A program made the position numbers and the translations under genes. The notes under the pieces were generated by a model, which searched no databases, was not told where the DNA came from, and saw only the letters and a list, made by a program, of their open reading frames with translations. From Shimia_B sp039198835 (lineage in GTDB: Bacteria > Pseudomonadota > Alphaproteobacteria > Rhodobacterales > Rhodobacteraceae), in the NCBI GenBank assembly GCA_039198835.1, contig JBCCTH010000168.1:1-6320 (forward strand): DNA of 6,320 bases. Direction: 5' to 3'. Numbering within the stretch: the stretch's first letter is position 1; each line of letters starts with the position of its first letter. This document shows, piece after piece, positions 1 through 6,320 of this stretch.

Positions 1-17
1 CCGCAAAGCGCGCCGCG

Positions 18-1616
18 CTAGTCTTTTTTCTCGGCGATAAGAAGTCCATTGCCTCCCATGGTGATCTTATCTCTGCTGATTGCAACCTCGCGATCCAAAA
101 GAGGGCTGATCGGGTAGGGCAGCTTCGCTTTTGAAGCTTTTTTCGACAGATTAAAGAGACAAATCACCTTCTCACCGCGCTCAAACCCGATAATCGGGTC
201 AGGAAGGTCCAAGAAACGTTGCTCGCCCAGACGCAGATCATCGCGGCTCTCGCGCAGCTTGATCATATTGCGATAAAAGTTGAGCACGCTCTCGGGATCA
301 TCTTCCTGTTGATCAACGGCGCGCGCACGGGCGGGCTCTTTCACCGGCAGCCATGTCTTATTGGCAACCGAAAAGCCCGCATTCGGAGCTGATTTCACCC
401 AGGGCAGCGGCGTGCGATTGTTGTCGCGGCCCACAGGCTCGGGCCAGTAGGCGATACCTTGCACATCGGTCAGCTCTTCGAAGTCAAGCTCGGTGTCGAT
501 GAGGCCGAGCTCTTCGCCCTGATAAAGGCAGGCGGAGCCCCGCAAACACAAAAGCAGCGCCGCTGATTGCTTGGCGATCGCGTCTTGGCTCTTGGCATGG
601 GGCATAAACCGCCCGGCATGGCGCGGGACATCATGGTTTGAAAAAGCCCAGCAGGGCCAGCCATCCGGCGCGCCGGTAAAGAACGCCTCCAGGCGCTCGC
701 GAAAATGATCGGGCGTGTAGTCTGGCCCAAGCAGTTCAAACGAATAGGCCATGTGAAGCCGCTTGGCGCGCGTATACTGGCCCATCAACGCGATGGAATT
801 GTGATTGTCGCCCACTTCGCCCACGGTCGTGCGCGCGTCGTATTTATCCATCAACGTCCGGATCCGCTCAAGGAAGCCGAGGTTCTCGGGCTGGCTCTTG
901 GAAAAGAGGCAATATTGCATGTCCACCGGCTTTGCCGCGTCCGGGCCCCAGGGCAGGTGATTGGCGGGGTTGTCGCGCAAAAGCGCATCGTGAAAATAGT
1001 AATTCACCGTATCAAGCCGGAAGCCATCGGCCCCGCGCTTGAGCCAGAACTCCATGCATTTGAGATGGTAATCCTGCACATCCTCGTTGTGGAAGTTCCA
1101 ATCCGGCTGCGAGCTCAGGAAATTGTGCATGTAATATTGCTTGCGGCGCGTGTCCCATGTCCAGGCGGGGCCGCCGAAGACACTCATCCAGTTCGAGGGC
1201 GGTGACCCATCGAGCTTGGCATCGGCCCAAACGAACCAATCCGCTTTGCGGTTCTTCCGGTCTTTGCGGCTTTCTTCAAAGAACGGGTGCTGATCGGAGG
1301 CATGCGAGATGACCTGATCGACGATCACCTTGAGACCGAGCGCATGGGCGCGCGCGAGCATGGCGTCAAAATCATCCATGTCGCCGAAGAGTGGGTCGAT
1401 ATCGGTGTAATCGGAGACATCATAACCCATGTCCTTCATCGGCGATGTGAAGACGGGCGAAAGCCAGATCGCATCAACGCCGAGCGAGGCCACATGATCA
1501 AGCCGCTCTGTGATGCCCTTGAGATCGCCGATCCCGTTGCCGGTTTTGTCCATGAAAGATCGCGGATAAATCTGGTAGGTCACCGAGCCGCGCCACCAAT
1601 CGTCTTGATTTGCCAA
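18..1616 (-). CDS. Alpha-glucosidase, glycoside hydrolase family 13 (subfamily 23-like), complete
   Basis: Predicted cytoplasmic retaining alpha-glucosidase (532 aa, usual for the family) that releases glucose from the non-reducing end of short alpha-glucosides such as maltose or sucrose-type sugars. Seen: N-terminal WWRG and TYQIYPRSF, GYDVSDY (61-70 region), conserved region I D100-QVISH105, QPDWNF (170-175), GFRLD with nucleophile D202, GEVGD with acid/base E267, SNHD with transition-state stabiliser D329, then a C-terminal beta domain from about 450. All three catalytic acids are present. The motif wording resembles the Halomonas GH13_23 enzyme and rhizobial AglA, from memory. There is no signal peptide and there are five cysteines, in keeping with the cytoplasm. 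The TTG at 1616 is chosen because it follows a good Shine-Dalgarno and places MANQDDWWRG at the N-terminus as in homologues; an ATG at 1730 would add 38 unlikely residues. It is divergent from tamA, and no agl transporter genes are visible. Exact substrate cannot be read from sequence; oligo-1,6-glucosidase is the main alternative. Confidence 0.93.
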   Translation of the reverse strand: MANQDDWWRGSVTYQIYPRSFMDKTGNGIGDLKGITERLDHVASLGVDAIWLSPVFTSPMKDMGYDVSDYTDIDPLFGDMDDFDAMLARAHALGLKVIVDQVISHASDQHPFFEESRKDRKNRKADWFVWADAKLDGSPPSNWMSVFGGPAWTWDTRRKQYYMHNFLSSQPDWNFHNEDVQDYHLKCMEFWLKRGADGFRLDTVNYYFHDALLRDNPANHLPWGPDAAKPVDMQYCLFSKSQPENLGFLERIRTLMDKYDARTTVGEVGDNHNSIALMGQYTRAKRLHMAYSFELLGPDYTPDHFRERLEAFFTGAPDGWPCWAFSNHDVPRHAGRFMPHAKSQDAIAKQSAALLLCLRGSACLYQGEELGLIDTELDFEELTDVQGIAYWPEPVGRDNNRTPLPWVKSAPNAGFSVANKTWLPVKEPARARAVDQQEDDPESVLNFYRNMIKLRESRDDLRLGEQRFLDLPDPIIGFERGEKVICLFNLSKKASKAKLPYPISPLLDREVAISRDKITMGGNGLLIAEKKD

Positions 1617-1623
1617 GATCTTT

Positions 1624-1629
1624 CTCCCT
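1624..1629 (-). promoter_or_regulatory. Shine-Dalgarno sequence deciding the TTG start of the glucosidase
   Basis: On the minus strand the bases read AGGGAG, followed by a 7-nt spacer and then TTG at 1616-1614. This is the best ribosome binding site in the region and lies immediately before the conserved N-terminus of the enzyme. The upstream in-frame ATG at 1730 has no comparable purine-rich site in front of it. The site therefore argues for a TTG start. Confidence 0.75.
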
Positions 1630-1683
1630 TTGCTGAGCCAGACCGTTGAGATGCGCGGGTCCTTGCTTGGGCCAGAGGCTTGC

Positions 1684-1700
1684 GCGTTGCATTGTAACGC
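1684..1700. promoter_or_regulatory. Imperfect 17-bp palindrome, candidate operator
   Basis: The sequence GCGTTGCATTGTAACGC pairs with its own reverse complement in seven of eight arm positions around a central T; only the sixth position of each arm mismatches. It lies roughly in the middle of the divergent gap and covers the one plausible -10 hexamer for the glucosidase, a common arrangement for a repressor operator. Size and symmetry are compatible with a dimeric regulator such as the LacI-type repressors that often control sugar genes, but no regulator gene is in the window and the odd-length centre lacks the CG typical of LacI operators. Assignment as an operator is inference; chance occurrence is possible. 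Confidence 0.35.
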
Positions 1701-1736
1701 CCGCCGTGCTTTTGCCCCTACGCGCACCATTTCATC

Positions 1737-1742
1737 GGTGAG
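1737..1742 (+). promoter_or_regulatory. Shine-Dalgarno sequence deciding the tamA start
   Basis: GGTGAG ends six bases before the ATG at 1749, which is normal spacing, whereas the in-frame ATG at 1743 abuts it directly and would be too close. This favours the second ATG, shortening the protein by two residues (MFVLVRP rather than MSMFVLVRP). The signal peptide is intact with either start. Confidence 0.65.
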
Positions 1743-1748
1743 ATGTCA

Positions 1749-3533
1749 ATGTTTGTCCTTGTTCGCCCCGCCTTTTGGATCATGGCTTTGGCCGTTTTGG
1801 TTCTCGCGCGGCCGCTCGCGGCGCAATCGGGCGAGGTGCGTGTCAGCCCGCCCAATGAGGCCGTGGCTGAAAGGCTGCGCGGCGAGGCGCTTGTGCTCGG
1901 GGCCGATGAAACGGCGAGCGCGGGCGATATCATCGCGACAGCAAGGGGCGACTACGAGCGCTTGATTGCCGCGCTTTATGACGAAGGCTATTTCGGAGCG
2001 CGCGTCTCAATCCGTGTAGCCGGGCGCGAGGCTTCAACGTTGAGCGCGTTTCGCCCGCCGCCTGCGACCGGCCCGGTGATCATTGATGTCGATCTGGGGC
2101 CGCGGTTCACCTATGGGCGCGCAGAAATCGCGCCGCTTGCGCCTGATGCAAGCCAAGTAGAAGGGTTCGCGCCCGGAGAGCCCGCGAGCACGGGCGCGAT
2201 CCGCGCGGCGGCGCGCGGCGCGGTCGAAGACTGGCGCGGAGCTTCCCACGCCAAGGCGCGCATCACCGGCCAGGAGATCGTCGCGCGCCATGGCCCGGGC
2301 GAGCTTGACGTTGTGTTGCGCATCTCGCCGGGCCCTGCGCTCACGTTCGGCGATCTTGTCATCCCCTCTGATACACCGGTCCGCGCCGAGCGTGTGCGCA
2401 AGATCGCGGGCCTGCCCACGGGCGCGCCCTTCACGCCCGAGGCCGTTGAGACAGCCCGCGCGCGGCTTGTGTCAACGGGCGCATTCAGCTCTGTCGTTGC
2501 GCGCGAAGCACAAACCCCAGGACCCGCTAACACGCTCGACATCGCGCTCGAACTTGAGGCCGCCAAGCCGCGCCGCCTGGGTTTTGGGGCCGAGATCGAT
2601 AGCACGGACGGCCTGTCGCTCGAGGCATTCTGGCTCCACCGGAATTACTTCGGCGGCGCGGAACGGTTGCGCTTTGATGCCAGCGTCAGCGGCATCGCGG
2701 GCAGTTCCGGCGGCGTCGATTATGCGCTGGGCATGCTTTTGCGTGTCCCCGGCTTTCGCCGCGCCGATGACACGCTCGAATTCAGCGCAGCCCTCGAACG
2801 TCTCGACGAGCCAAATTTCGAAGAAAGGCTCTTTGAAGTGGGAGTGCGCCGGGCACGGCAGGTGAGCGAAACGCTCACCGTGGGCGCGCAGATCGGGTTT
2901 CGGTTTTCGGAGTCCACCGACAGTTTCGGAACGCGCGAATTCTCCCATGTGATCTTGTCAGCCGATGCCGTGCGCGATCTGCGCGATGATCCGCTTAATC
3001 CGCGCGAAGGCGTTTATGGCGCTTTAGAGCTCAAGCCCTTCATCGGCGTGGGAGATAGCCAATCAGGCATCCGCGCCACCGGCGATTTTCGCGCTTATCG
3101 TGCCTTGGGCGCGCGCAGCGTCATCGCCGGGCGTGCGCTCTTTGGGTCGGTCATGGGGGCTGATCTTGTCGATATCCCGCCTGACTTTCTGTTTTATTCC
3201 GGTGGCGGCGGCTCAGTGCGTGGGCAGGCGTTTCAATCATTGGGGGTGCCAAACGGCTCATCGACCACCGGCGGGCGAAGCTTTGGCGGCCTCTCGCTTG
3301 AACTGCGCCGCGACATCACTGAAACCCTAAGCGTCGTGGGGTTTGTCGATTATGGATATGTCGCCGAGGGCGCGAGCTTTGAACGCGGGCGTGATCATGC
3401 CGGGGCGGGGATCGGGGTGCGCTATAACACGGCGCTCGGGCCGCTGCGCGTCGATCTCGGCGTGCCGCTCGGTGATCCGAGCGACGGCACGACGCGCTAC
3501 GGCCTCTATATCGGGTTGGGGCAATCGTTTTGA
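1749..3533 (+). CDS. tamA: TamA, Omp85-family outer-membrane assembly factor
   Basis: Outer-membrane subunit of the translocation and assembly module, which with TamB assists insertion of some outer-membrane proteins and envelope lipid homeostasis. The 594-residue product has a signal peptide (hydrophobic 8-20, probable cleavage after A25 in PLAA-QS), a POTRA-type region at about 28-270 that could hold three repeats (clearest at 198-270, with KIAGLPTGAPFT), and a C-terminal beta-barrel domain from about 275. Barrel landmarks are DDPLNPREGVYG (413-424), the loop-6 motif GGGGSVRGQ (485-493), and a C-terminal strand YIGLGQSF ending in phenylalanine, as expected for a Bam-recognised beta-signal. 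The position after VRG is Gln instead of the usual aromatic. No cysteine is present. BamA is less likely because the POTRA region is too short for five repeats and tamB follows directly, overlapping by four bases. The ATG at 1743 is a possible alternative start. Confidence 0.93.
   Translation: MFVLVRPAFWIMALAVLVLARPLAAQSGEVRVSPPNEAVAERLRGEALVLGADETASAGDIIATARGDYERLIAALYDEGYFGARVSIRVAGREASTLSAFRPPPATGPVIIDVDLGPRFTYGRAEIAPLAPDASQVEGFAPGEPASTGAIRAAARGAVEDWRGASHAKARITGQEIVARHGPGELDVVLRISPGPALTFGDLVIPSDTPVRAERVRKIAGLPTGAPFTPEAVETARARLVSTGAFSSVVAREAQTPGPANTLDIALELEAAKPRRLGFGAEIDSTDGLSLEAFWLHRNYFGGAERLRFDASVSGIAGSSGGVDYALGMLLRVPGFRRADDTLEFSAALERLDEPNFEERLFEVGVRRARQVSETLTVGAQIGFRFSESTDSFGTREFSHVILSADAVRDLRDDPLNPREGVYGALELKPFIGVGDSQSGIRATGDFRAYRALGARSVIAGRALFGSVMGADLVDIPPDFLFYSGGGGSVRGQAFQSLGVPNGSSTTGGRSFGGLSLELRRDITETLSVVGFVDYGYVAEGASFERGRDHAGAGIGVRYNTALGPLRVDLGVPLGDPSDGTTRYGLYIGLGQSF
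3518..3521 (+). promoter_or_regulatory. Possible Shine-Dalgarno of tamB inside the tamA end
   Basis: GGGG within GGGTTGGGG (3513-3521) lies eight bases before the TTG at 3530. The same bases encode the Gly-Leu-Gly near the TamA C-terminus, so the site is embedded in coding sequence. It is modest, and ribosomes finishing tamA probably supply most of the initiation on tamB through the TTGA overlap. Confidence 0.45.
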
Positions 3534-3583
3534 GGCTCTTCTTGGCTCTTGCCCTCTGGCTCATGCCGGTCTTTGCGGCGGCG
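3530..3583 (+). other. Signal sequence of TamB, probably cleavable
   Basis: Residues 1-18 comprise one basic residue (R2), a hydrophobic core LFLALALWL, then P13 and the small-residue site F-A-A-A before Q19-S20. This fits a signal peptidase I site after A18 by the -3/-1 rule. There is no cysteine, so no lipobox. Enterobacterial TamB instead keeps an uncleaved N-terminal inner-membrane anchor. Whether this one is cleaved cannot be proved from sequence. Confidence 0.6.
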
Positions 3584-6320
3584 CAAAGCGCGCAGATCGC
3601 GCGCTTGCTGGAAAACCAGCTTTCCAACGAAGAGCGCAAAGTCGAGATCACTGGATTTGAAGGCGCGCTCACCGCGCGTGCCACGATCGACCGGATCCGC
3701 GTTTCAGATGCGCAGGGCGTTTGGCTTGAGGCGCGCGGCTTGCTCCTTGATTGGAACCGCGCCGCGCTTCTCGCTGGCCGGCTTGACGTGCGCGCGCTCA
3801 CTGCCGAGCAGATCAGCCTCTTGCGCGCGCCGCAAAGTGCCGGGCCGCAACTTCCAAGCGAAGAGGCATCGGGCTTTCGGATCCCCGATCTGCCGGTTGC
3901 CGTCGCGCTTGATCGCCTCGAAATCGGGCGGCTTCGCCTTGGCGAAAGCCTCCTTGGCGTGCCTCTTGAAGCGCGGCTCGCGCTCTCTGCGCGCCTTGAC
4001 GGCGCGGCTTTGGCACTTGCGCTTGAAGCCGAGCGGATCGACGGCCAGCCGGGGCGCGCTGAGCTAGACTTTTCCTATGCCAATGAGAGCGACACGCTCA
4101 CCGTGCGCGTTGATGTGAGCGAGCCCAGGGGCGGGGTCGTGGCGCGGGCGCTCTCTCTACCGGGGCTGCCCTCTGTCGCGCTCAGCGTCGCGGGCGCAGG
4201 GCCGCTCGATGGCTTTGTCGCCCAAGTGGCGCTCGATACAGACGGGGCTGAGCGCTTGGCGGGGCAGGTGACACTTGCGGGCCGTGAGGCCGGCCCGCGC
4301 GCATTCGAGGCCGCGCTTGCAGGCGATATCCGCGCGCTTCTCCCCGAGACCGAACGCGCCTTCTTTGGCCCGGAGACGCGGCTCATCGCGCGCGGGCAAA
4401 GGGCAGCGGACGGGGCTATTGACCTTGAGCACCTCGAAGTTTCAGCCGATGCATTCATGTTGACAAGCCAGGCGGCGCTCGATGCGTCAGGCGCGCCGCT
4501 GCGCCTTGATCTTGAAGCCGCGCTCACGCAGGGCACGCGGCTGAGATTGCCGGGCACCGATATCACACTGGCGCGCGCTGATATGACCTTTGGTTTTGAC
4601 GCATCAGTTTCCGATGAATGGCTTTTTGATCTCGAGGCACGCGATGTGGAGAACGGGCAGGTCGCGATTGCGTCGCTTGGCGTCGATGCCCAAGGGCGCT
4701 TGCGGTCTGCGCGCTCGGCGCGGGGCGCGCCGCCGCTTTCCGGCGCTTTTATCGCCAGCGCGCGCGGCGTGGAGATCGCCGATGATGCGGCGCTGTCAGA
4801 GGCTTTGGGCGCAGACATAACGCTCGCCTCCGAGTTCGACCTTGATGAGGAAAACACGCTCACGCTCACAAACATCGCGGGCTTTGCGCGCCATGTGTCG
4901 CTGACCGGCGCGGCGCGTCTCGCGCCTGCGGGTGGCCGCGCGGCCATGGATGGGGCGATCAGCCTGAGCGCGCCTGATCTTTCACCCTTTTCAAATCTCG
5001 CCGGGCTTCCGCTCGAGGGGGCAATCGCGGCGGATCTGTCCTTCGAGGCCGAGCTTCCCGGGGGTGCTGCGCGGGTCGCGCTGCGCGGCCAGACGCGCGC
5101 GCTTGATCTCGGCGTTGCGCAACTTGCGCCGATCCTGAGCCCTGAGAGCAGCCTCAATGTGGCCCTTGCCCGAGACACGGGCGGCACGCGCATCGAGCGC
5201 TTCGAGCTTGTGAACCCCGAGCTCACAGCCTCACTGAGCGGGGCGCTCAATGCCAGCGATGGCGCGGTCGAACTCAGCGCGCGTTTGCGCGAGATCGGCG
5301 TTTTCAACGATCTTGTGGCAGGGCCTCTCGATCTCAATCTGACCGTGAGCGATTTGCAGGGAAGCCGCACGCTGAAGGGCGCCTTCGAGACCAGTTTTGG
5401 CCTTTTGGCGGTCGTCTCAGGGGCGCTGAGTGGCCCGCTGCCTGGCCTGAACCTGCGCGCGAGCCTGGACGACACGCAGCGTTTTGTTCCTCAGCTTTCT
5501 GGCGTGACAGCCCTTGCCGCCGATATTGATCTCGCCCCCGATGGCGCTGAAAGTGCCCCTGAGATAAGCGCGCTTTTGTCAGCTTCTCCTGGTGTTGAAA
5601 TGCGCGTGTCCGGCCCCCTCGCGGGCCCGGACCAGGCCTTCGACGTCGTTGCAACCGTGGCGGAGATGTCGAATTTTGTGCCGATCCTCGCGGGCCCCGC
5701 GGAACTCAAGGCAAAGGTGAGCGAGTTGAGCGAAAGCCCGCTTTTGGCGGCTGAGCTTTCCGCAAAGCCCGGTCTGACCGTCGCGCTCAAAGCGCGCCCG
5801 CTCGATGGCGAGCGATCTATCGCCGAAATTGAGGCCAGAGCCCGCGATCTTGGGTTTCTTGTGCCGCAATTGAGCGGGGCAGCCACGGCCGAACTCACGC
5901 TTCGCGATCTTTTGGGCGCGCAAGAGATCGACGCGCGTTTGCGCTCGGCGCGCGGGGTCACGCTCACCGCCGCGGGGGCGCTTGCATCACCGGGAGATGC
6001 GCTTGGCATCACCCTGCGCGCGGATGCGCTTTCGCAGTTTGTCTCTGGGCTTCAGGGCGGCGCGTCAGTTGAGGCTGATATTCGCGATCTGCGCGCGCGC
6101 CCGGTCTTTCAGGCGCAGATAAGCACAGATACCGGCGCGCGCGCGGCCCTAGACGGGAGCGCGGACCTCAAAAGCGGGACAGTGGCGCTCACGGCCGCAG
6201 GCGGGCTCCCCTTGAGCATTGCCGAAGCTTTCATCGCCGATGCCGCCCTTGAGGGGACGGCGGATTTCAACCTGGCGTTGGCTGGCGCGCCGTCCCTGGG
6301 CAATCTCACAGGGCAGATCA
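3530..6320 (+). CDS. tamB: TamB, translocation/assembly module periplasmic protein (3' end beyond window)
   Basis: Partner of TamA: a long, beta-rich AsmA-like protein thought to span the periplasm as an open groove that guides hydrophobic cargo, phospholipid or outer-membrane protein, to TamA. The frame is open for 930 codons to the window edge with no stop; the conserved C-terminal DUF490/TamB domain that contacts TamA is therefore not seen, and the family length (over 1,000 aa) means several hundred residues may be missing. The start is a TTG at 3530 overlapping the tamA stop as TTGA; it gives a signal sequence RLFLALALWLMPVFAAAQS that the next ATG (3563) would destroy. After it comes a lineage-typical N-domain (NQLSNEERKVEITGF, ATIDRIRVSD, LDWNRAALLAGRL), then long stretches of alternating beta-strand character rich in Leu, Ala, Gly and Asp. 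From about 460 on there is a roughly 60-residue repeat. The translated part contains no cysteine. Co-transcription and coupling with tamA are inferred. Confidence 0.92.
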   Translation, partial: MRLFLALALWLMPVFAAAQSAQIARLLENQLSNEERKVEITGFEGALTARATIDRIRVSDAQGVWLEARGLLLDWNRAALLAGRLDVRALTAEQISLLRAPQSAGPQLPSEEASGFRIPDLPVAVALDRLEIGRLRLGESLLGVPLEARLALSARLDGAALALALEAERIDGQPGRAELDFSYANESDTLTVRVDVSEPRGGVVARALSLPGLPSVALSVAGAGPLDGFVAQVALDTDGAERLAGQVTLAGREAGPRAFEAALAGDIRALLPETERAFFGPETRLIARGQRAADGAIDLEHLEVSADAFMLTSQAALDASGAPLRLDLEAALTQGTRLRLPGTDITLARADMTFGFDASVSDEWLFDLEARDVENGQVAIASLGVDAQGRLRSARSARGAPPLSGAFIASARGVEIADDAALSEALGADITLASEFDLDEENTLTLTNIAGFARHVSLTGAARLAPAGGRAAMDGAISLSAPDLSPFSNLAGLPLEGAIAADLSFEAELPGGAARVALRGQTRALDLGVAQLAPILSPESSLNVALARDTGGTRIERFELVNPELTASLSGALNASDGAVELSARLREIGVFNDLVAGPLDLNLTVSDLQGSRTLKGAFETSFGLLAVVSGALSGPLPGLNLRASLDDTQRFVPQLSGVTALAADIDLAPDGAESAPEISALLSASPGVEMRVSGPLAGPDQAFDVVATVAEMSNFVPILAGPAELKAKVSELSESPLLAAELSAKPGLTVALKARPLDGERSIAEIEARARDLGFLVPQLSGAATAELTLRDLLGAQEIDARLRSARGVTLTAAGALASPGDALGITLRADALSQFVSGLQGGASVEADIRDLRARPVFQAQISTDTGARAALDGSADLKSGTVALTAAGGLPLSIAEAFIADAALEGTADFNLALAGAPSLGNLTGQI
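4902..6260 (+). repeat. Divergent ~60-residue (180-nt) protein repeat in TamB
   Basis: Two landmark motifs alternate along TamB. The first, S-G-A/P-L or a degenerate form, falls at residues 570, 630, 694, 755 (ARPL), 815 (AGAL) and 875 (DGSA): steps of 60, 64, 61, 60 and 60. The second, F-V-P-x-L-x-G or similar, falls at 592 (FNDLVAG), 652 (FVPQLSG), 716 (FVPILAG), 777 (LVPQLSG), 837 (FVSGLQG) and 901 (FIADAALEG): steps of 60, 64, 61, 60 and 64. Weaker members occur at 459 (TGAA), 487 (FSNLAG) and about 532 (LAPILS). Conservation is in the protein, not the DNA, so this is an old structural repeat of the beta-groove rather than a recent tandem duplication. Confidence 0.6.

Larger units (their letters stand above)
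1617..1748. other. Divergent intergenic region between glucosidase and tamA
   Basis: About 130 bp separating two genes transcribed away from each other, so promoters for both directions should lie here or extend into the gene starts. It holds both Shine-Dalgarno sites and a 17-bp imperfect palindrome. The only hexamer close to a sigma-70 -10 box is TACAAT on the minus strand (plus positions 1691-1696, five of six matches to TATAAT), which would start transcription roughly 70 nt before the TTG. No convincing -35 partner is seen at the usual distance. For the tamA direction, TTGCAT at 1687-1692 resembles a -35 box, but the expected -10 region near 1710-1716 is poor. No small gene, tRNA or terminator hairpin is apparent. 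Confidence 0.6.

Noticed and set aside
1..17. GC-rich bases after the glucosidase stop as a terminator
   Set aside because: Only 17 bases are available, and no stem followed by a T-run on the minus strand can be shown.
705..1205. Open frame on the plus strand opposite the glucosidase (166 codons)
   Set aside because: It lies antisense to catalytic motifs of the GH13 enzyme, has no recognisable motif of its own, and is explained as a shadow of that gene.
1617..1730. N-terminal extension of the glucosidase from the ATG at 1730
   Set aside because: No Shine-Dalgarno precedes it, the 38 residues look non-coding, and a better start with proper ribosome binding site lies at 1616.
1743..1745. First ATG of tamA as the start
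   Set aside because: GGTGAG touches this ATG with no spacer, whereas the ATG at 1749 has six bases; the difference is only two residues, so this rejection is moderate.
2195..2240. Runs of alternating GCGC in tamA and elsewhere as special DNA structure
   Set aside because: They occur throughout the window in phase with Ala/Arg codons and are explained by codon bias in a GC-rich genome.
3549..4067. Open frame of 172 codons in another plus-strand phase at the tamB start
   Set aside because: The translation is Arg/Ser-rich and unstructured, while the frame starting at 3530 carries a signal sequence and the TamB N-domain and remains open to the window end.
4075..5475. Long open frame (466 codons) on the minus strand opposite tamB
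   Set aside because: Its translation is a Ser/Arg/Ala/Pro-rich low-complexity string with no domain pattern, as expected from the antisense of a GC-rich gene, and it lies wholly within a well-supported tamB frame.

Overview
The window looks like a chromosomal segment of a GC-rich alphaproteobacterium, most likely from Rhodobacterales. The base for this is the GC-rich codon use, a glucosidase resembling the alphaproteobacterial/Halomonas GH13 subfamily 23 enzymes, and a TamA-TamB pair whose lengths, signal peptides and N-terminal wording match the Rhodobacteraceae versions as I remember them. No database search was possible. There are no RNA genes, insertion sequences, CRISPR arrays, integration marks or terminators that I can support.

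Layout: (1) 18-1616, minus strand, a complete cytoplasmic alpha-glucosidase (GH13) starting at TTG behind a strong Shine-Dalgarno sequence. (2) 1617-1748, a divergent intergenic region of about 130 bp that must hold the promoters for both directions. It contains a 17-bp imperfect palindrome at 1684-1700. (3) 1749-3533, plus strand, tamA: an Omp85-family outer-membrane barrel with a signal peptide and an N-terminal POTRA-type region. (4) 3530-6320, plus strand, the first 930 codons of tamB, overlapping the tamA stop by four bases and running off the window without a stop. Between them these genes fill the window almost completely.

How the genes work together: TamA (outer membrane) and TamB (spanning the periplasm) form the translocation and assembly module, implicated in outer-membrane protein insertion and in moving phospholipid between the membranes. 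The TTGA overlap indicates translational coupling. The glucosidase is on the other strand and has no obvious functional tie to TamAB; it hydrolyses alpha-glucosides taken into the cytoplasm. Any transporter or regulator genes for it would lie to the left of the window.

I found no clearly new system. The best leads are an approximately 60-residue internal repeat in TamB carrying two landmark motifs per unit, TTG starts on two of the three genes, the palindrome between the divergent genes, and the apparently cleavable (rather than anchoring) signal sequence on TamB.
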